This document shows positions 1-11,164 of a stretch of DNA of 64,000 bases, one piece after another; the stretch's first letter is position 1, and every line of letters begins with the position of its first letter. This DNA comes from Thamnidium elegans (lineage: Eukaryota; Mucoromycota; Mucoromycetes; Mucorales; Mucoraceae), in the NCBI GenBank assembly GCA_025201345.1, contig JAIXMG010000028.1, positions 181,001 through 245,000 of the forward strand. The letters run 5' to 3'. Both the position numbers and the translations under genes were made by a program. Below the pieces are notes generated by a model that searched no databases, had not been told where the DNA came from, and worked only from the letters and a program-made list of their open reading frames with translations.

Positions 1-516
1 CCTGTGCTAGAAAACTTTTAATAAACTCATCGATCGAAATTGATTTGGGGCGATCGATAATCACAGTATCAACACCAATCTGTAAACCCCTTTCCTTCGT
101 TGCACCAAAAATAACCCAACTTCCTTCATGCGATATATTGAAATCAATTTCTTCATTTTTCTACACACATTAAAAAGTCTCTTTTAGTGTAAATTCTTTT
201 AGTTATTTTTTTTTTATATGTACCAAAATTGGTTTTCCTTTAGGTAATCTATCAAACTGTAATGAAGGCCAAGGTACTTGTAACCTTTGAGAAAAGTAAT
301 GACGACGTAATAAAAGACTAGTTAATGCTAAATGCTGATCTCGTTCATACTTGAATCGTGTTACCGATGAATGTTCATGGTCTGGTAACCAACTTAAGGC
401 TGTTTTAAACTAATAAAATTGTTACAAAAAAAAAAACCTTTTTTTCTTAAACATAAGTGGTAGTAAACCTTTTCTCCTTCAAAAGCATCTTTAATATTAA
501 AAGCCAACAAGTCCAT
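1..516 (-). CDS. 4'-phosphopantetheinyl transferase (3' part off window)
   Basis: Transfers the phosphopantetheine arm of CoA to carrier domains (Sfp/AASDHPPT type; in fungi this serves lysine-pathway Lys2 and often polyketide and peptide synthases). Exons on the minus strand: 516-469, 409-224, 160 to beyond the edge; joins are in phase 0. Visible family motifs are a KGKP followed by an FNISHEG block and then an IGVDTV block, whose Asp is a Mg/CoA ligand in the family; a segment like ARDAKAAMAG..RKLV of animal enzymes is matched by ERDQHLALTSLLLRRHY. The start at 516 is the first ATG in frame and gives a plausible N-terminus (MDLLAFNIKDAF). The second conserved acidic motif (WxxKE) would lie off the window. 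It begins 49 bases downstream of the next gene's stop, so the two are tightly packed. Family assignment is firm; specificity is not visible. Confidence 0.87.
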
Positions 517-565
517 ATAATTTTTAAAAAGAGAAGAAAGGGTGGGGGGGAATAATTTTTTTTTT

Positions 566-1567
566 TTAAACTCTATAAACAAATGTCACTTTTTGAGGAT
601 TATTTTCAATAAAAGTAACTTGCAAAGTAACCAAGTCTACTTGATTCTCATCCGAAAAGTAATACCCTTTTGATTGATTAGGTGTAACGATAACAGGCAT
701 TTTACCATACCTAATATGAGAATCATAAATAGCCAACCTACCATCTTCGCGTACACTCTGTAACTGTTTTACATGTTTTTCAATTTCGATTTGATTTTCA
801 TAGTCAAAGCCAACCCAAGCAATGGAGTCCTTTTCCGTAGAAAATAAACGAAAAACCCATACCCTGGCCAGATTAGTAATCTTTTTTTTTTCAGGAGATA
901 ACTGGAAAGAAATGGGCGAAGCACAAGTGGATAATTGTCTGATGATTTCCTTTTGTTGTTGTGCATCTAATACATCCCCTAACAATTCATTGTCTGTGGC
1001 AGTAATCATTTGAATAAAGGGTTTTTTGTTCTGGAGTACTTTTAGCTTATTGGAAACTACAAGGCCAATCATTTTAAACCATTTGGGTTTCTTTACTGGT
1101 TCGTTAACAGCGGGCGTATCTGTTGATATAAATTCTGAGTTTATCATTGTATTGATTCTGGTATTTGCGTCTTCTTCTTCTTCTTCTTCTTCATCTGCAT
1201 GAGTAAGGGTATTTTCTCCTGTACTGTTATTATCTATGTGCACTTCATCAAACGTATCTCTCCTACTTTCGTCATCAGGATACTATTTATTACATGATCA
1301 GTATATATGTTTAATGCTTACGTGTTTTTATTTTACCTTTTGCTTCTTTTGTATCGGTGCATAAGATCGGTCCGGTGATACTGTTCTTAAGTCATTATAT
1401 TCAGTATAAGAAGGTTCTTGATAATTATCATAATAATGCGATGATGGAATATAATCATTACTACGTTCTTTTCTTGGCTTTATCCTTTTACCATAACGAG
1501 GGGACTCGGTATAGTATTCTTCACCGCGATAAATCGCATCCTGTTGATAATGATTATAATAATCCAT
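566..1567 (-). CDS. uncharacterised 315-residue acidic/basic protein
   Basis: Two exons, 1567-1337 and 1282-566, joined in phase 0. The N-terminal exon is rich in Tyr, Asp and basic residues (MDYYNHYQQDAIYRGEEYY) and looks disordered, ending in KKQK. It is followed by a Glu run and then a folded-looking region of about 150 residues (roughly residues 160-315) with aromatic and hydrophobic periodicity (VWVFRLF, AWVGFDYENQIEIE, KGYYF). I do not recognise it. The spacing of VWVF...WVGFDYENQIEIE..H and the later GYYF is faintly like a WWE-type fold, but that is a guess. The gene lies between the phosphopantetheinyl transferase (49 bases) and the CaaX protein (96 bases), all on one strand. The start is the first ATG and lies 97 bases after the previous stop. 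Confidence 0.6.
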
Positions 1568-1663
1568 TTTTCATAAGTTGAAGTAAAAAAAATGATTTTA
1601 TTAAAAATAAACAACTATATATACTGTTGACTTTTTTTTTGTGGTACCATATATACTTGTTGT

Positions 1664-2196
1664 TTACATTATTACACAATTGGTACTATAGTCATGAAAT
1701 AATTCTTCGTTTGTCCTTGGATTAAGGAAATTGGGTTCAATAATATACACTTTTTCTTTATCTGATTTGAATATAGCACCTGTAAAACCTGCTGCATCTT
1801 CCACATTATCAAATGTCATATTAATAGTCGCTAAAAATAAAAATAACTGTAAGTACAGTGATACACGAAAAAAAAAAAAAAAAACTTATTTTTACTTTGT
1901 TTTGACTTGAACTCTTTTGCAATGGATTCGTTCTCTGCGTATTTAAGCTCAAGCGCCTCACCGTGCTTGAACTCCTTATCTAAAAACGGAAACATATTCA
2001 TTTTATAAGTGTATCTTTTTTTTTCTTTGCAGGTATATGTTTTTTTTAGAAAAAAAGATGCATTGATATATATACACATAAAGGGCTCATTATTAAACTG
2101 TATTCCTAAATTTGGAATATACTCCCAATAACAAAAACAAACACTTTTTTTTGATGGGATAAGTCGATAGCTAAATAAGGCAAGTAAAAATAACAT
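1664..2196 (-). CDS. small protein ending in a CaaX prenylation box
   Basis: Predicted from three exons, 2196-2076, 1979-1896 and 1830-1664, giving 123 residues; phases 1 and 1 agree. The N-terminus is hydrophobic (MLFLLALFSYRLIP). The middle is charged (EFKHGEALELKYAENES) and the C-terminus is HDYSTNCVIM. CVIM is a CaaX box, so the protein is likely farnesylated and membrane-attached if the model is right. I do not recognise the family. A very good donor (GTGAGTAAG) lies just before the chosen ATG, and the hydrophobic start could instead be intron, with the true first exon further upstream. The interval to the plus-strand gene at 2332 is only 135 bases and would be a shared divergent promoter. 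Confidence 0.45.
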
Positions 2197-2331
2197 CCTT
2201 ACTCACAGTCAAAGACTTCCGAAGTAAAAGGTTTTTTCAAAACAGAAATTCTCCGTATAATCGGTATAATAAAATCAAGTTTGACCCTTCTTATTTTTAA
2301 TAACTTGTTGTTTTTTTCCCTCTTTCTTATT

Positions 2332-3261
2332 ATGAGTCAAGAAACAAGTTTACCATCACAGTCAGATAATATAGATGATGTGCAAAAAGTAGAGCCTAAA
2401 ACCATTAGAACCATTGTGGAAGAAAATAAACAGTGGGAATCATTTTTCGATCCACAATATACGTTTGGATCCTTTCAAACCGGTATTAGTAAACCCGATC
2501 AATTCAAAGAAAAGTGGCATACAGCAAGTGACAATATACCAAGTACCAGTCCAACGTTACCCAATATAAAACAATTACAACAGCATATCAATACCATAGA
2601 CACACAAGACGACACATACAAAATTCTACCACGCCCTTTTCCAGCATACAATAAAAATACCGAACCTACTTTATGTAAAGATAGATTACAGTTATTAAAT
2701 ATCATTCAAACGATTGGATTTAATAAAGAAAAAGATATAACCCAGGCCGAACTCTCGACCACTGCTCGATTACAATTACAGTGGAAACAAAAGACGGATC
2801 AAATAAAACAAGACATCTTATTGGACTCAAAACAAGATGATGGTTTGACAAAGGAGCTTGATCGTTTATCCACAAACGATTTAAGTTTAGACGATATGTA
2901 TCAAAACATTTCATTTTCTCAATCTAAAAATTTGGTTGTTGAGCAAGATAATGTTAAACGACGAAAGAATAGAGTTTCTTTCTTATATTTTGCGTTTGGG
3001 TTTATGTTTCCACCGTTATGGTTAATTGGCGCTCTGTATGTACCGAAACATCATCAGACAGAAGCAAGTAAAGATATTGATAAAAAGTGGAAGGTCTACT
3101 CTAGGAACGCGTTTTTTATGTTTTTGTTACTGCTGGTGATTACATCCGTTTTGATCATTATATTAAAACCAGAAACAATTGGGTTTAGAAATAGTTTAGA
3201 AGGCGGCTATAATGCCGATAGAGTAGTATTTGACGAAGAAGATGTTGTTACCAGTAAATAA
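2332..3261 (+). CDS. uncharacterised membrane protein with two C-terminal helices
   Basis: A single-exon gene of 309 residues. Residues 1-225 are hydrophilic and probably cytosolic, with Gln/Asp/Ser-rich stretches and a short W-x-S-F-F motif near residue 34. Two membrane helices follow: about residues 235-256, with FPPLWLIGALY, and about 277-297. A basic KRRKNR precedes the first helix and a short acidic tail ends the protein. Open reading continues upstream without an ATG, so the start at 2332 (MSQETSLPSQ) was chosen as the first methionine. The phrase R-F-x-F-G-x-x-FPPLWLIG before paired helices recurs, as I recall, in fungal proteins of unknown role; function cannot be stated. Confidence 0.75.
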   Translation: MSQETSLPSQSDNIDDVQKVEPKTIRTIVEENKQWESFFDPQYTFGSFQTGISKPDQFKEKWHTASDNIPSTSPTLPNIKQLQQHINTIDTQDDTYKILPRPFPAYNKNTEPTLCKDRLQLLNIIQTIGFNKEKDITQAELSTTARLQLQWKQKTDQIKQDILLDSKQDDGLTKELDRLSTNDLSLDDMYQNISFSQSKNLVVEQDNVKRRKNRVSFLYFAFGFMFPPLWLIGALYVPKHHQTEASKDIDKKWKVYSRNAFFMFLLLLVITSVLIIILKPETIGFRNSLEGGYNADRVVFDEEDVVTSK

Positions 3262-3806
3262 ATAATATTCCCTCGTTTTTTTGTGTCTTTTTTTTTTTTT
3301 TTTCTTGTACCAGGAAATATTAAAGATTACAAAAAAAAAAAAAAAAAAAAAAAACCTTCTTGTCGGTGATAATGCAAGAAGACACACAAGACTAAAAAAA
3401 GAAATTTACATCAAGACCGTGGGTAATGTATTAATCAACGAGTTAAACTTGTACCTGAATTTTCTTTTTTAAAGAAAAAAACGTTGTTCGTTACCCATGA
3501 CAACTCTTTTGACAACAAAAAAAGTTACGTTACTAGGAAGCCCCCCCCCCCCTTTTTTTAATAAACTGTATTTGTACATATTTCTTATCAAAACTCTTTT
3601 TTTTTCAAGTGAATAAAAAAAAACCATCTTTTTGTATAACCTACCCCGCTATTATCCATCTCAAGTAAAGAAACAAACGTCACACTCAGTAGCCTTTTTT
3701 TTTCTGAGCAAGTTTTTTTCCCACGACTTGATTGCAAAAAGAAGAGGGTGCGATTTTTTTTTCGTATCTTCTTTTTCACTTTACAAACACATTTTTTTTA
3801 AAAAAG
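3262..3806. other. gene-free spacer with homopolymers
   Basis: Spacer between two plus-strand genes. It holds a run of about 22 A (from 3331), an 11-base C run near 3541 and many T runs; short open frames here are low-complexity. The last 30 bases before 3807 are T/A-rich and probably the leader of the carboxylase gene. Nothing else is seen. Confidence 0.6.
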
Positions 3807-4504
3807 ATGATCCAAATCCATACCAGATTGCCTCGGGCGGTCTTTTCCACTGTCCTTCGTCGTCGTTTTCCCGACTCCGCTATTCGATGCTTTAGTTCTG
3901 CCAAAGGTATGATTTATTAAACACTTAAAAACAACAAGATAAAATTCTAAAAATTGATGTATACATTTATAGTTCAAAACCCTCTTTTTGATAAGATTTT
4001 AATTGCCAACAGGTAAAATACATACAACTTAAAAAAGAGAGAGAAAAAAGGGCCTAAATTTATTTTAAAAACAGAGGTGAAATCGCTATTCGTGTTATGC
4101 GTACCGCTAAGGAATTAGGTATCAAGACAGTTGCAGTTTACAGTGAACCTGATGCTTATTCTCAACACGTCAAAATGGTACGTAAATTTTATTTTTTTAT
4201 TTTTATACAAAAGAGGTATTAACACTTTAAGATAGGCTGATGAAGCTTACTTGATTGGCCCTGCTGCCTCTGCGGAAAGTTACCTCTGTATTGATAAAAT
4301 CATGAACGTAGCTAAAATGACAGGATCTCAAGCAATTCATCCCGGTTACGGTTTCTTGTCTGAGAACGCTGATTTCTCTGATATTGTTAAAGCTGCTAAT
4401 TTAGCATTTATTGGTCCCTCCGGAAGTGCTATGCGCTCTATGGGTTCAAAAAGGTATTTTTTTCAAAAAAAAATCCCACGGTGATAACCAAATTTTTTCT
4501 CACG

Positions 4505-4536
<32 letters not shown>

Positions 4537-6412
4537 TTTATTTATTAAGTGAGTCAAAGTATATTATGCAAGATGCTGGTGTGCCTGTAGTTCCTGGTTA
4601 CCATGGTGAAAATCAAGAAGTTGGATTCTTAAAGGACCAAGCCGAAAAGATCGGGTACCCAGTATTAATTAAGGCCATTAAAGGAGGTGGAGGAAAAGGT
4701 ATGCGTATTGTAAGAAGTGCATCTGAATTTGAAGAGATGTTGGAATCCTCCAAGCGTGAATCGATCAAGTCCTTTGGCGATGATAAGGTACTTGTTGAAA
4801 AGTATTTGGAGAGACCTCGTCATGTTGAAGTGCAAGTATTTGCAGATAAACACGATAATGTAGTTCATTTGTTTGAGCGTGATTGTTCTGTGCAAAGACG
4901 TCATCAAAAAGTAATTGAAGAAGCTCCTGCACCTGGTTTGACTGAAGCCTTGAGAGCTGATTTGGGTGCCAAGGCTGTAGCTGCTGCTCGTGCTGTTGGC
5001 TATGAAAATGCTGGTACTGTTGAGTTTATTATGGATAATGTTGATAAGCAATTTTACTTTATGGAAATGAACACAAGATTACAAGTGGAACATCCTGTCA
5101 CTGAAATGGTCACAAACACTGATTTGGTGCGTTGGCAATTAGAGGTTGCTGCTGGTAACCGACTTCCCAAGATGCAACATGAATTAGCGTTAAATGGTCA
5201 TGCCTTTGAAGCTCGTATCTATGCTGAAAATCCATCCAAGTAAGGGTTTTTTTTTAAATCTCCTATTTAAATTTAGTAACTCACACGTTTTTTAATTAGC
5301 CATTTCCTTCCTGATACTGGACCACTTTTCAGTGTACGTACACCTGCCGCAACTGAAAACGTTCGTCTAGAAACAGGTTTTATTCAAGGTGATCAAATCA
5401 GTGTCCATTATGATCCCATGATTTCCAAGTTGGTTGTACACGGTGAAAACCGTAACGATGCTCTTCGTCGATTCCGTCGTGCCTTAGAAGAGTACCAAGT
5501 TGTTGGATTAAACACCAATATCTCATTTATCAAGACTGTTGCAGAGCATCCTGCCTTTATTAAAGGTGAGGTCGAGACTGGCTTTATTCAAGAATTCGAA
5601 AAGGATTTATTCAAGGATCCTGTTGCTCCTGATGCAACTACATTGGCTTTAGCCGCTAGTGCCCTTCGTTTAAAGGAGATTGATAATATTAAGAAGAGTT
5701 CTCAAGGTAAAACTTTTTTTTTTGTATACTTGTTTTTTTTTAGTTGTAACCTTTTTCTTCTATGTAGATCCTTATAGCCCTTGGAGTGCTCACACTGATT
5801 CTTTCCGTATTAACAATATTAATCACAGAAAGTTTGCTGTTACTGCTAACGATCATCCTTATGAAGTTGTTGTCTCTACTAACGCTCAAAAGTCCCATTT
5901 GGTTGATATGGAAGTTATTGATGCCGCCACTCAAGAGACCATTAAATCCTTTTCGGCTGTTGAAAGTCGTATCGATAGTGATGGATTAATGGTGTCATCT
6001 ATTGACAGCAAGACACTCAAGAGTAACGTCGTATTACACAACGAAGATGTGGTTGTATTTGACGAGGTAAACCTTTTTTATTATTATTATTATTTGCGAG
6101 AAGAAGAAATTTAACCCTTCTTTTATATAGTTTGGTCGTACTACATTAAAATTACCTACTCCAGGATACTTATCAGCTACAGGGGATGGTCACGGTGCTG
6201 GAACTGTAAAGACACCTATGCCCTGTAAGATCTCTCAAGTGCTTGTTAAGCCTGGCCAAATGATTCAAAAGGGTGATACCATTATTATTTTAGAGGCAAT
6301 GAAGATGGAACATGTTATCAAAGCTCCTGTTGCTGGCACAATCGATCAAGTTTTATATGCTGTTGGTGATTTAGTTGGAGAAAACAAGAGTTTAGTTACT
6401 TTTGCTGAGTAA
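3807..6412 (+). CDS. MCCC1: 3-methylcrotonyl-CoA carboxylase, biotin-containing alpha subunit, mitochondrial
   Basis: Carboxylates biotin with bicarbonate and ATP for the mitochondrial leucine-degradation step 3-methylcrotonyl-CoA to 3-methylglutaconyl-CoA; works with a beta subunit not in this window. Eight exons: 3807-3906, 3973-4012, 4075-4177, 4236-4453, 4550-5239, 5300-5706, 5768-6066, 6131-6412; sum 2139 bases, 712 residues. The N-terminus is Arg/Ser-rich and lacks acids, as in a mitochondrial presequence. Biotin carboxylase follows: [24 protein letters not shown], the ATP-grasp loop [21 protein letters not shown] and [15 protein letters not shown]. The C-terminal biotinyl domain has [12 protein letters not shown], whose Lys is biotinylated. 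Length and the absence of a carboxyltransferase domain separate it from acetyl-CoA and pyruvate carboxylases; a propionyl-CoA carboxylase alpha subunit is less likely because fungi usually lack it. Intron 4 contains 29 T. Confidence 0.92.
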
Positions 6413-6624
6413 AATAATAATAATAATAATAAAAATGTGTATAGATTATAACATAAAGAATATAGTTTTGAGTTCAAGGAGTAAAAAAAGCCGGTTTATG
6501 CACGTATATTTTGTTTGATCCGCAAACGACTTTTTTTTTTTTTTTTCGAGTAATATAAATACTTGTAATCGTTTTTTAATTATTATTATTATTTTCATTA
6601 TATTAATATTTCTTCTACCTAAGC

Positions 6625-8001
6625 ATGTTATCTTCTAGTATTCAAGAAAGTAGTTTTACTAGCACTACATCCAAGCAAATCCAAACCATTTTACCTTACG
6701 GTAAACACCAAAAAGGTGTTGACTTTGAAACCATTAAAAAACCTCAAGAGGATGTAAGTCGTGTAAATCTTTACCGAAGATAACTTGTAATTAAAACCAT
6801 TCTCTAGATCCTTTTAGAACCCTTTCATTATCTTTGTTCTAACCCAGGAAAAGATGTTCGTGCTAAAATGATTGAAGCATTTGACGCTTGGTTACAGGTC
6901 CCCAAAGATGATTTGATTGTTATTACTCGTGTCATTGAGATGCTTCATAGCGCTAGTTTATTGTATGTTGTGTAACAATGTGGTTGTTGTTGTATTAACT
7001 TTTTTTTTGTGTGTGTAGAATTGATGATGTAGAAGACGATTCTGTACTTCGTCGTGGTGCACCCGCTGCTCATCATATCTATGGTATTCCCCAAACCATC
7101 AATTGTGCAAACTATGTTTATTTTCTTGCATTAGCTGAAATTAGTACTTTAAACAAACCTAAAATGATTACTATCTACACTGAAGAACTAATTAATCTTC
7201 ACCGTGGTCAAGGTACCCTCTCCCTTTCTTTGTGTAAAAGTATTTACTAACTCTTTTTTTCTTTGTGTGTGTGTGTGTGTGTGTGTGTGTTAAGGTATGG
7301 AATTATTTTGGCGTGACACTTTAACTTGTCCTACAGAACAAGAGTTTTTAGATATGGTCAATGACAGTAAGTTTACTCACTACTTTGTCTTCTTCTTCTT
7401 TATCTAATTATGACTCTTTTTTTTTATTGCTGTTAAGAAACTGGAGGTCTTTTAAGACTTGCTGTCAAATTGATGCAAGAAGCCAGTGAATCTAAAATGT
7501 TAGTGTATTTAAAAAGTAAAGATACATAAATACTTACTTATATATGTAGTGACTATACTGGGTTAGTTAGCAAGATTGGTATTCATTTTCAAGTAAGAGA
7601 TGATTATATGAATTTACAATCCAAAAAGGTAAAATAAATATATACATATATATATTAGTACTCATATATAATGTTTGTTGTAGTACGCTGATAATAAAGG
7701 GTTCTGTGAAGACTTGACTGAAGGAAAATTCTCGTTTCCTATTATTCACTCTATCCGTACAGACCCTACCAACCGTCAATTACTCAATATATTGAAGCAA
7801 CGCAGTAACTCGTTGGAGCTGAAACAGTTTGCATTGCAGTTACTTGAAAAGACGGGTACATTTGAATACTGTCGTCAATTCTTGCAAGTGCTTGAAGTAG
7901 AAGCAAGACAAGAGATTAAAGACTTGGGTGGAAATAGAATGCTTGAAATGATTATGGATGCATTAAGTATTAAAGAGTCGGTTGTAACCAAGGAGATTTG
8001 A
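6625..8001 (+). CDS. carG: geranylgeranyl diphosphate synthase
   Basis: Trans-prenyltransferase that adds isopentenyl diphosphate to make C20 GGPP, the precursor of carotenoids (and trisporoid signals in Mucorales) and of protein geranylgeranyl groups. Seven exons: 6625-6753, 6808-6962, 7019-7212, 7295-7366, 7438-7498, 7550-7628, 7684-8001; sum 1008 bases, 335 residues. Visible motifs: KDVRAKM near the N-terminus, the first aspartate-rich motif IDDVEDDS followed by RRG, GQGMELFW, and the second aspartate-rich motif [10 protein letters not shown]. Aromatic residues are absent just before the first motif, which fits a C20 product. The intron before exon 4 contains a (TG)n run. It follows the carboxylase gene on the same strand after 212 bases; nothing suggests joint regulation. 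Confidence 0.92.
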
Positions 8002-8496
8002 TTGTATTAAATAAATAAAAAAGAAGGGGGTTTTATTCTTGGCGAAAATCTATTGTTTATTGGTCCTCTTTATTGTCCTTTCTTTTAATGGGTGAGGTTT
8101 TACTTTCTAGTTAATTAACTGAGTGTCAAATAATTAAAAAAAAGCACTTGGTACCTTTTTTTTAAAAAAAGAAAACTGATGATCAAAAATACTACTTTTT
8201 TTTCTCTTCTTTCTGTTTCGTTTTAACCATTTATTTCACTTACAACATAAACAAAACAAAAAAAGAAAGCCTAAAATAAAAGCCATTGTAGTAAAAGTAA
8301 AATAAATAAATAAATAAATAAAAAGGGGGGGGGATGGGGAGGAGTTACCAATAATAATAAAAAAAAAATTTATATATAAATAGTGACCAGCTCTTTTTTT
8401 TTTTTTTTTTATTTTTCTTTTTCTTTTTCTATTTTTTTTTTTTTTTGTACCTTTTTTTTTATATATAAATATATATATATAATATATATTTGCAAG
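8002..8496. other. gene-free spacer, pyrimidine-rich leader
   Basis: Contains an (AAAT)n run near 8295-8322, a G run ending about 8331, and a long T-rich tract (8392-8460) followed by TATATA just upstream of the Sel1-protein start. This looks like core promoter and leader of the next gene. No gene seen. Confidence 0.6.
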
Positions 8497-10535
8497 ATGC
8501 CTTCATCCTATACATTTTCAAATATATTTTCTAGGTCCAAATCAGCTCTTTTAAAACTAAACCAAAAGAGAACCTCAAAGCATTACTACAGCACACCCGA
8601 AGACATGACTTCCAGCGACTTATTCCAGACCGGCAATAACTATTTATTTGGTAAAAACGGGTACCAACATTCACATTCACTCGCAACATCCTTCTTCAAC
8701 AAGGCCGCACAGCTTGGCAACGCCGAAGCAGAAGGAGTCCTTGCCTTCTGTTACGAGTTCGGTATTGGTATCGAAACCGATTTTATAAAGAGCGAGCACC
8801 ATTATTTATCTGCAGCCAAACAAAACGACGGTCTTTCCATTGCTCGTTTAGCGTTTTTAAGAAAGTACGGTAGACCCAACGTAAAAATAGACCGATCAGA
8901 AGCAGAAGAATGGACAGAACGTATTCGAAATCAGCCGACTGCCATTGATTGGATCATGGAAGCCGCCAAACTTTATCATTTAGCTGCTGCTCAATATACA
9001 CTAGGCGTGTGTTATCATGACGGTATCGCTGTAGAAAAAGACGAAAGTGTTGCATTCAGCTGGTACAAGTTGAGTGCCGATCAAGGTAACGCTAGAGGCC
9101 AAGGTATCTTGGGATACTGTTACGGTGAAGGCTTTGGCGTCAAAAAAGATGAAATTGAAGCCATGCGTTGGTATCGATTAGCTGCAAAGCAAGGTGAAAC
9201 AGTTGCCATCTACAACATTGGTTATTGTTACGAAGACGGTATCGGTGTCAAAAAAGATGTCAATGAAGCAGTCAAGTGGTACACTCTTTCTGCTGAACAA
9301 GGAAATGCCTTTGCTCAAAACAGCCTTGGTTACTGCTACGAAGACGGTATCGGCCTTGAACAAGATTTCAATAAAGCAACCTACTGGTACAAATTGTCAG
9401 CTGAACAAGGCTACCCGTGGGCAGAATGTAACCTTGGTTACTGTTACCAAAACGGTATAGGTATGCCTAAAGATGATGTGCTGGGAGCATACTATTACAA
9501 AAAGGCAGCTTTGCAAGGTCATGCCAGAGCACAACACAATTTAGGTTTCTGTTGTCAAAACGGTATTGGTGTCACCAAAGATGAAAAGGAAGCTGTGAAA
9601 TGGTACAGAAGATCGGCAGAGCGAGGAAACATATTTGCATATCACAGTTTAGGATACTGCTATCAAAACGGTATTGGAGTTAAAGTCAATGAACAAGAAG
9701 CAGTCTTTTGGTACTTTTTGAGTGCAGAAGAAAATCATGCACCTGGTCAATTGTCATTAGGTTATTGTTATCGTAATGGTATTGGTGTACCTAAAAATGA
9801 AACTGAGGCTGTCAAGTGGTTTAAACGTAGTGCTGAACATGGTAATGCGCTTGCTCAAAACAGTCTTGGGTTTTGCTTTGAAGAAGGTATTGGATTAGAA
9901 AAGGATACGACACGTGCAGTCTATTGGTACCAAAAGTCCGCTAAACAAAATAACCCTTGGGCTCAGGTAAAAAAAAAAAGTATAAATTTTATTTATTTAA
10001 ATGATATTAATTTTAATTATTTTCTTAGTGCAACCTTGGGTTTTGTTATGCTAATGGTATTGGAGTAGAAAAAGATGATACAAAAGCAGTTGTTTGGTAT
10101 CGCAGAGCAGCAACTCAAAACCATGCACGTGCATTAGATAAATTAGGATTACATACGCAAGAAGGTCTCGGCATTCAAAAAGACCTTAGTGCAGCCTTCC
10201 TATTATTTAAAAAAGCTGCTGAAAGTAACCATATTGCTGCACAGTATCACCTTGGTAATTGTTATGAAAAAGGGTTAGGTTGTGAATTAGATTTAACTTT
10301 AGCCACACGTTGGTTCGAACGAGCCGCACTAGGTAAACGCTTTTATCTATTTATTTATTATTTATTTTGTATATTAACCTATCTCTTAGCTGGCTGTCGT
10401 AACTCTCATGAAAGACTTCGATTGTTAATTGTAAGAGAATGCCTTCTTTCACCTGGTACAACTTCATCAACTATTAACGAAGAAGATTTGATCTATGGTG
10501 GTTTAATTATTGGTCACAGTGCGCCGGCTGCATAA
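8497..10535 (+). CDS. Sel1-repeat (SLR) protein
   Basis: Three exons: 8497-9966, 10029-10332, 10390-10535; 639 residues. From about residue 45 to 610 it is built of about 14 Sel1-like repeats of roughly 36 residues with the pattern A-x-x-x-LGYCYxxGIGVxKDxxxAxxWYxxSAEQGN. Sel1 repeats form alpha-solenoid scaffolds that bind other proteins. Fungal relatives include the Skt5/Chs4 chitin-synthase activators, but the C-terminus here shows no CaaX box and the repeats are more numerous, so that role is only a possibility. The N-terminus is basic and Ser-rich (SRSKSALLKLNQKR). A long in-frame T-rich extension exists upstream but is UTR-like; the ATG at 8497 begins the first non-repetitive sequence. 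Confidence 0.85.
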
Positions 10536-11164
10536 TTACAAACATACACCTCTCTTTTCTAGCAAAAAACACGATACCAACAAAAAATTTCATTTAATCA
10601 GCATCCTCCCCCCCCCCCCCCTTATAATAATATTCTTGTTTCTATTATCTAATAAATAATACTATTTCTTTTTATATATATATATATTTAAGCTTTCTTA
10701 AAAACGATCCACCCCCTTCTTCTTATTACCTAAGAAAAAAAAAAGTGTTCTACTTTTTGCAGAGTACCTGTCAGAACGTAACAAAGAACTCCTCCTTTTG
10801 CAAAATTTTAGATCTACGGTATTTAGTTAATTAATTTTACTCTTTTTTTTTTTTTTAATTAACATGATTAAATTGATTCGTTAAGAAACACACCAAAAGA
10901 AAAAAACAGACAAATCTAGAAGGGGTCCCTTTTTTTTCTTTATTTCTCGGGTTTTTTACACAAGAAAAAAAAAAAAAACTTTACTGCAACCATATCGTAT
11001 TATAATTTTTAATATTTTTTTTTCTATTAAGTGTTAAAAAAAAAAAAAAAAAAGAACTAGATTTTTTTTTTAAAAAAAGGGAAAAAAAAAGAGGATAATA
11101 AGGTGGTATTTTCTTTTTTTTCTTTTTTTTTTTTTTTTTTTTTTTTTTTTGAAGTGATTGTTAT
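10536..11164. other. spacer between convergent genes, low complexity
   Basis: 3' flanks of two convergent genes. Contains a 12-base C run at about 10609, several A runs and a T run of about 30 near 11120-11150. No coding sequence seen. Confidence 0.6.

Noticed and set aside
8383..8496. N-terminal extension of the Sel1 protein in Phe/Ile/Tyr
   Set aside because: Encoded by a T/TA-rich leader with no codon bias; the ATG at 8497 starts normal sequence.
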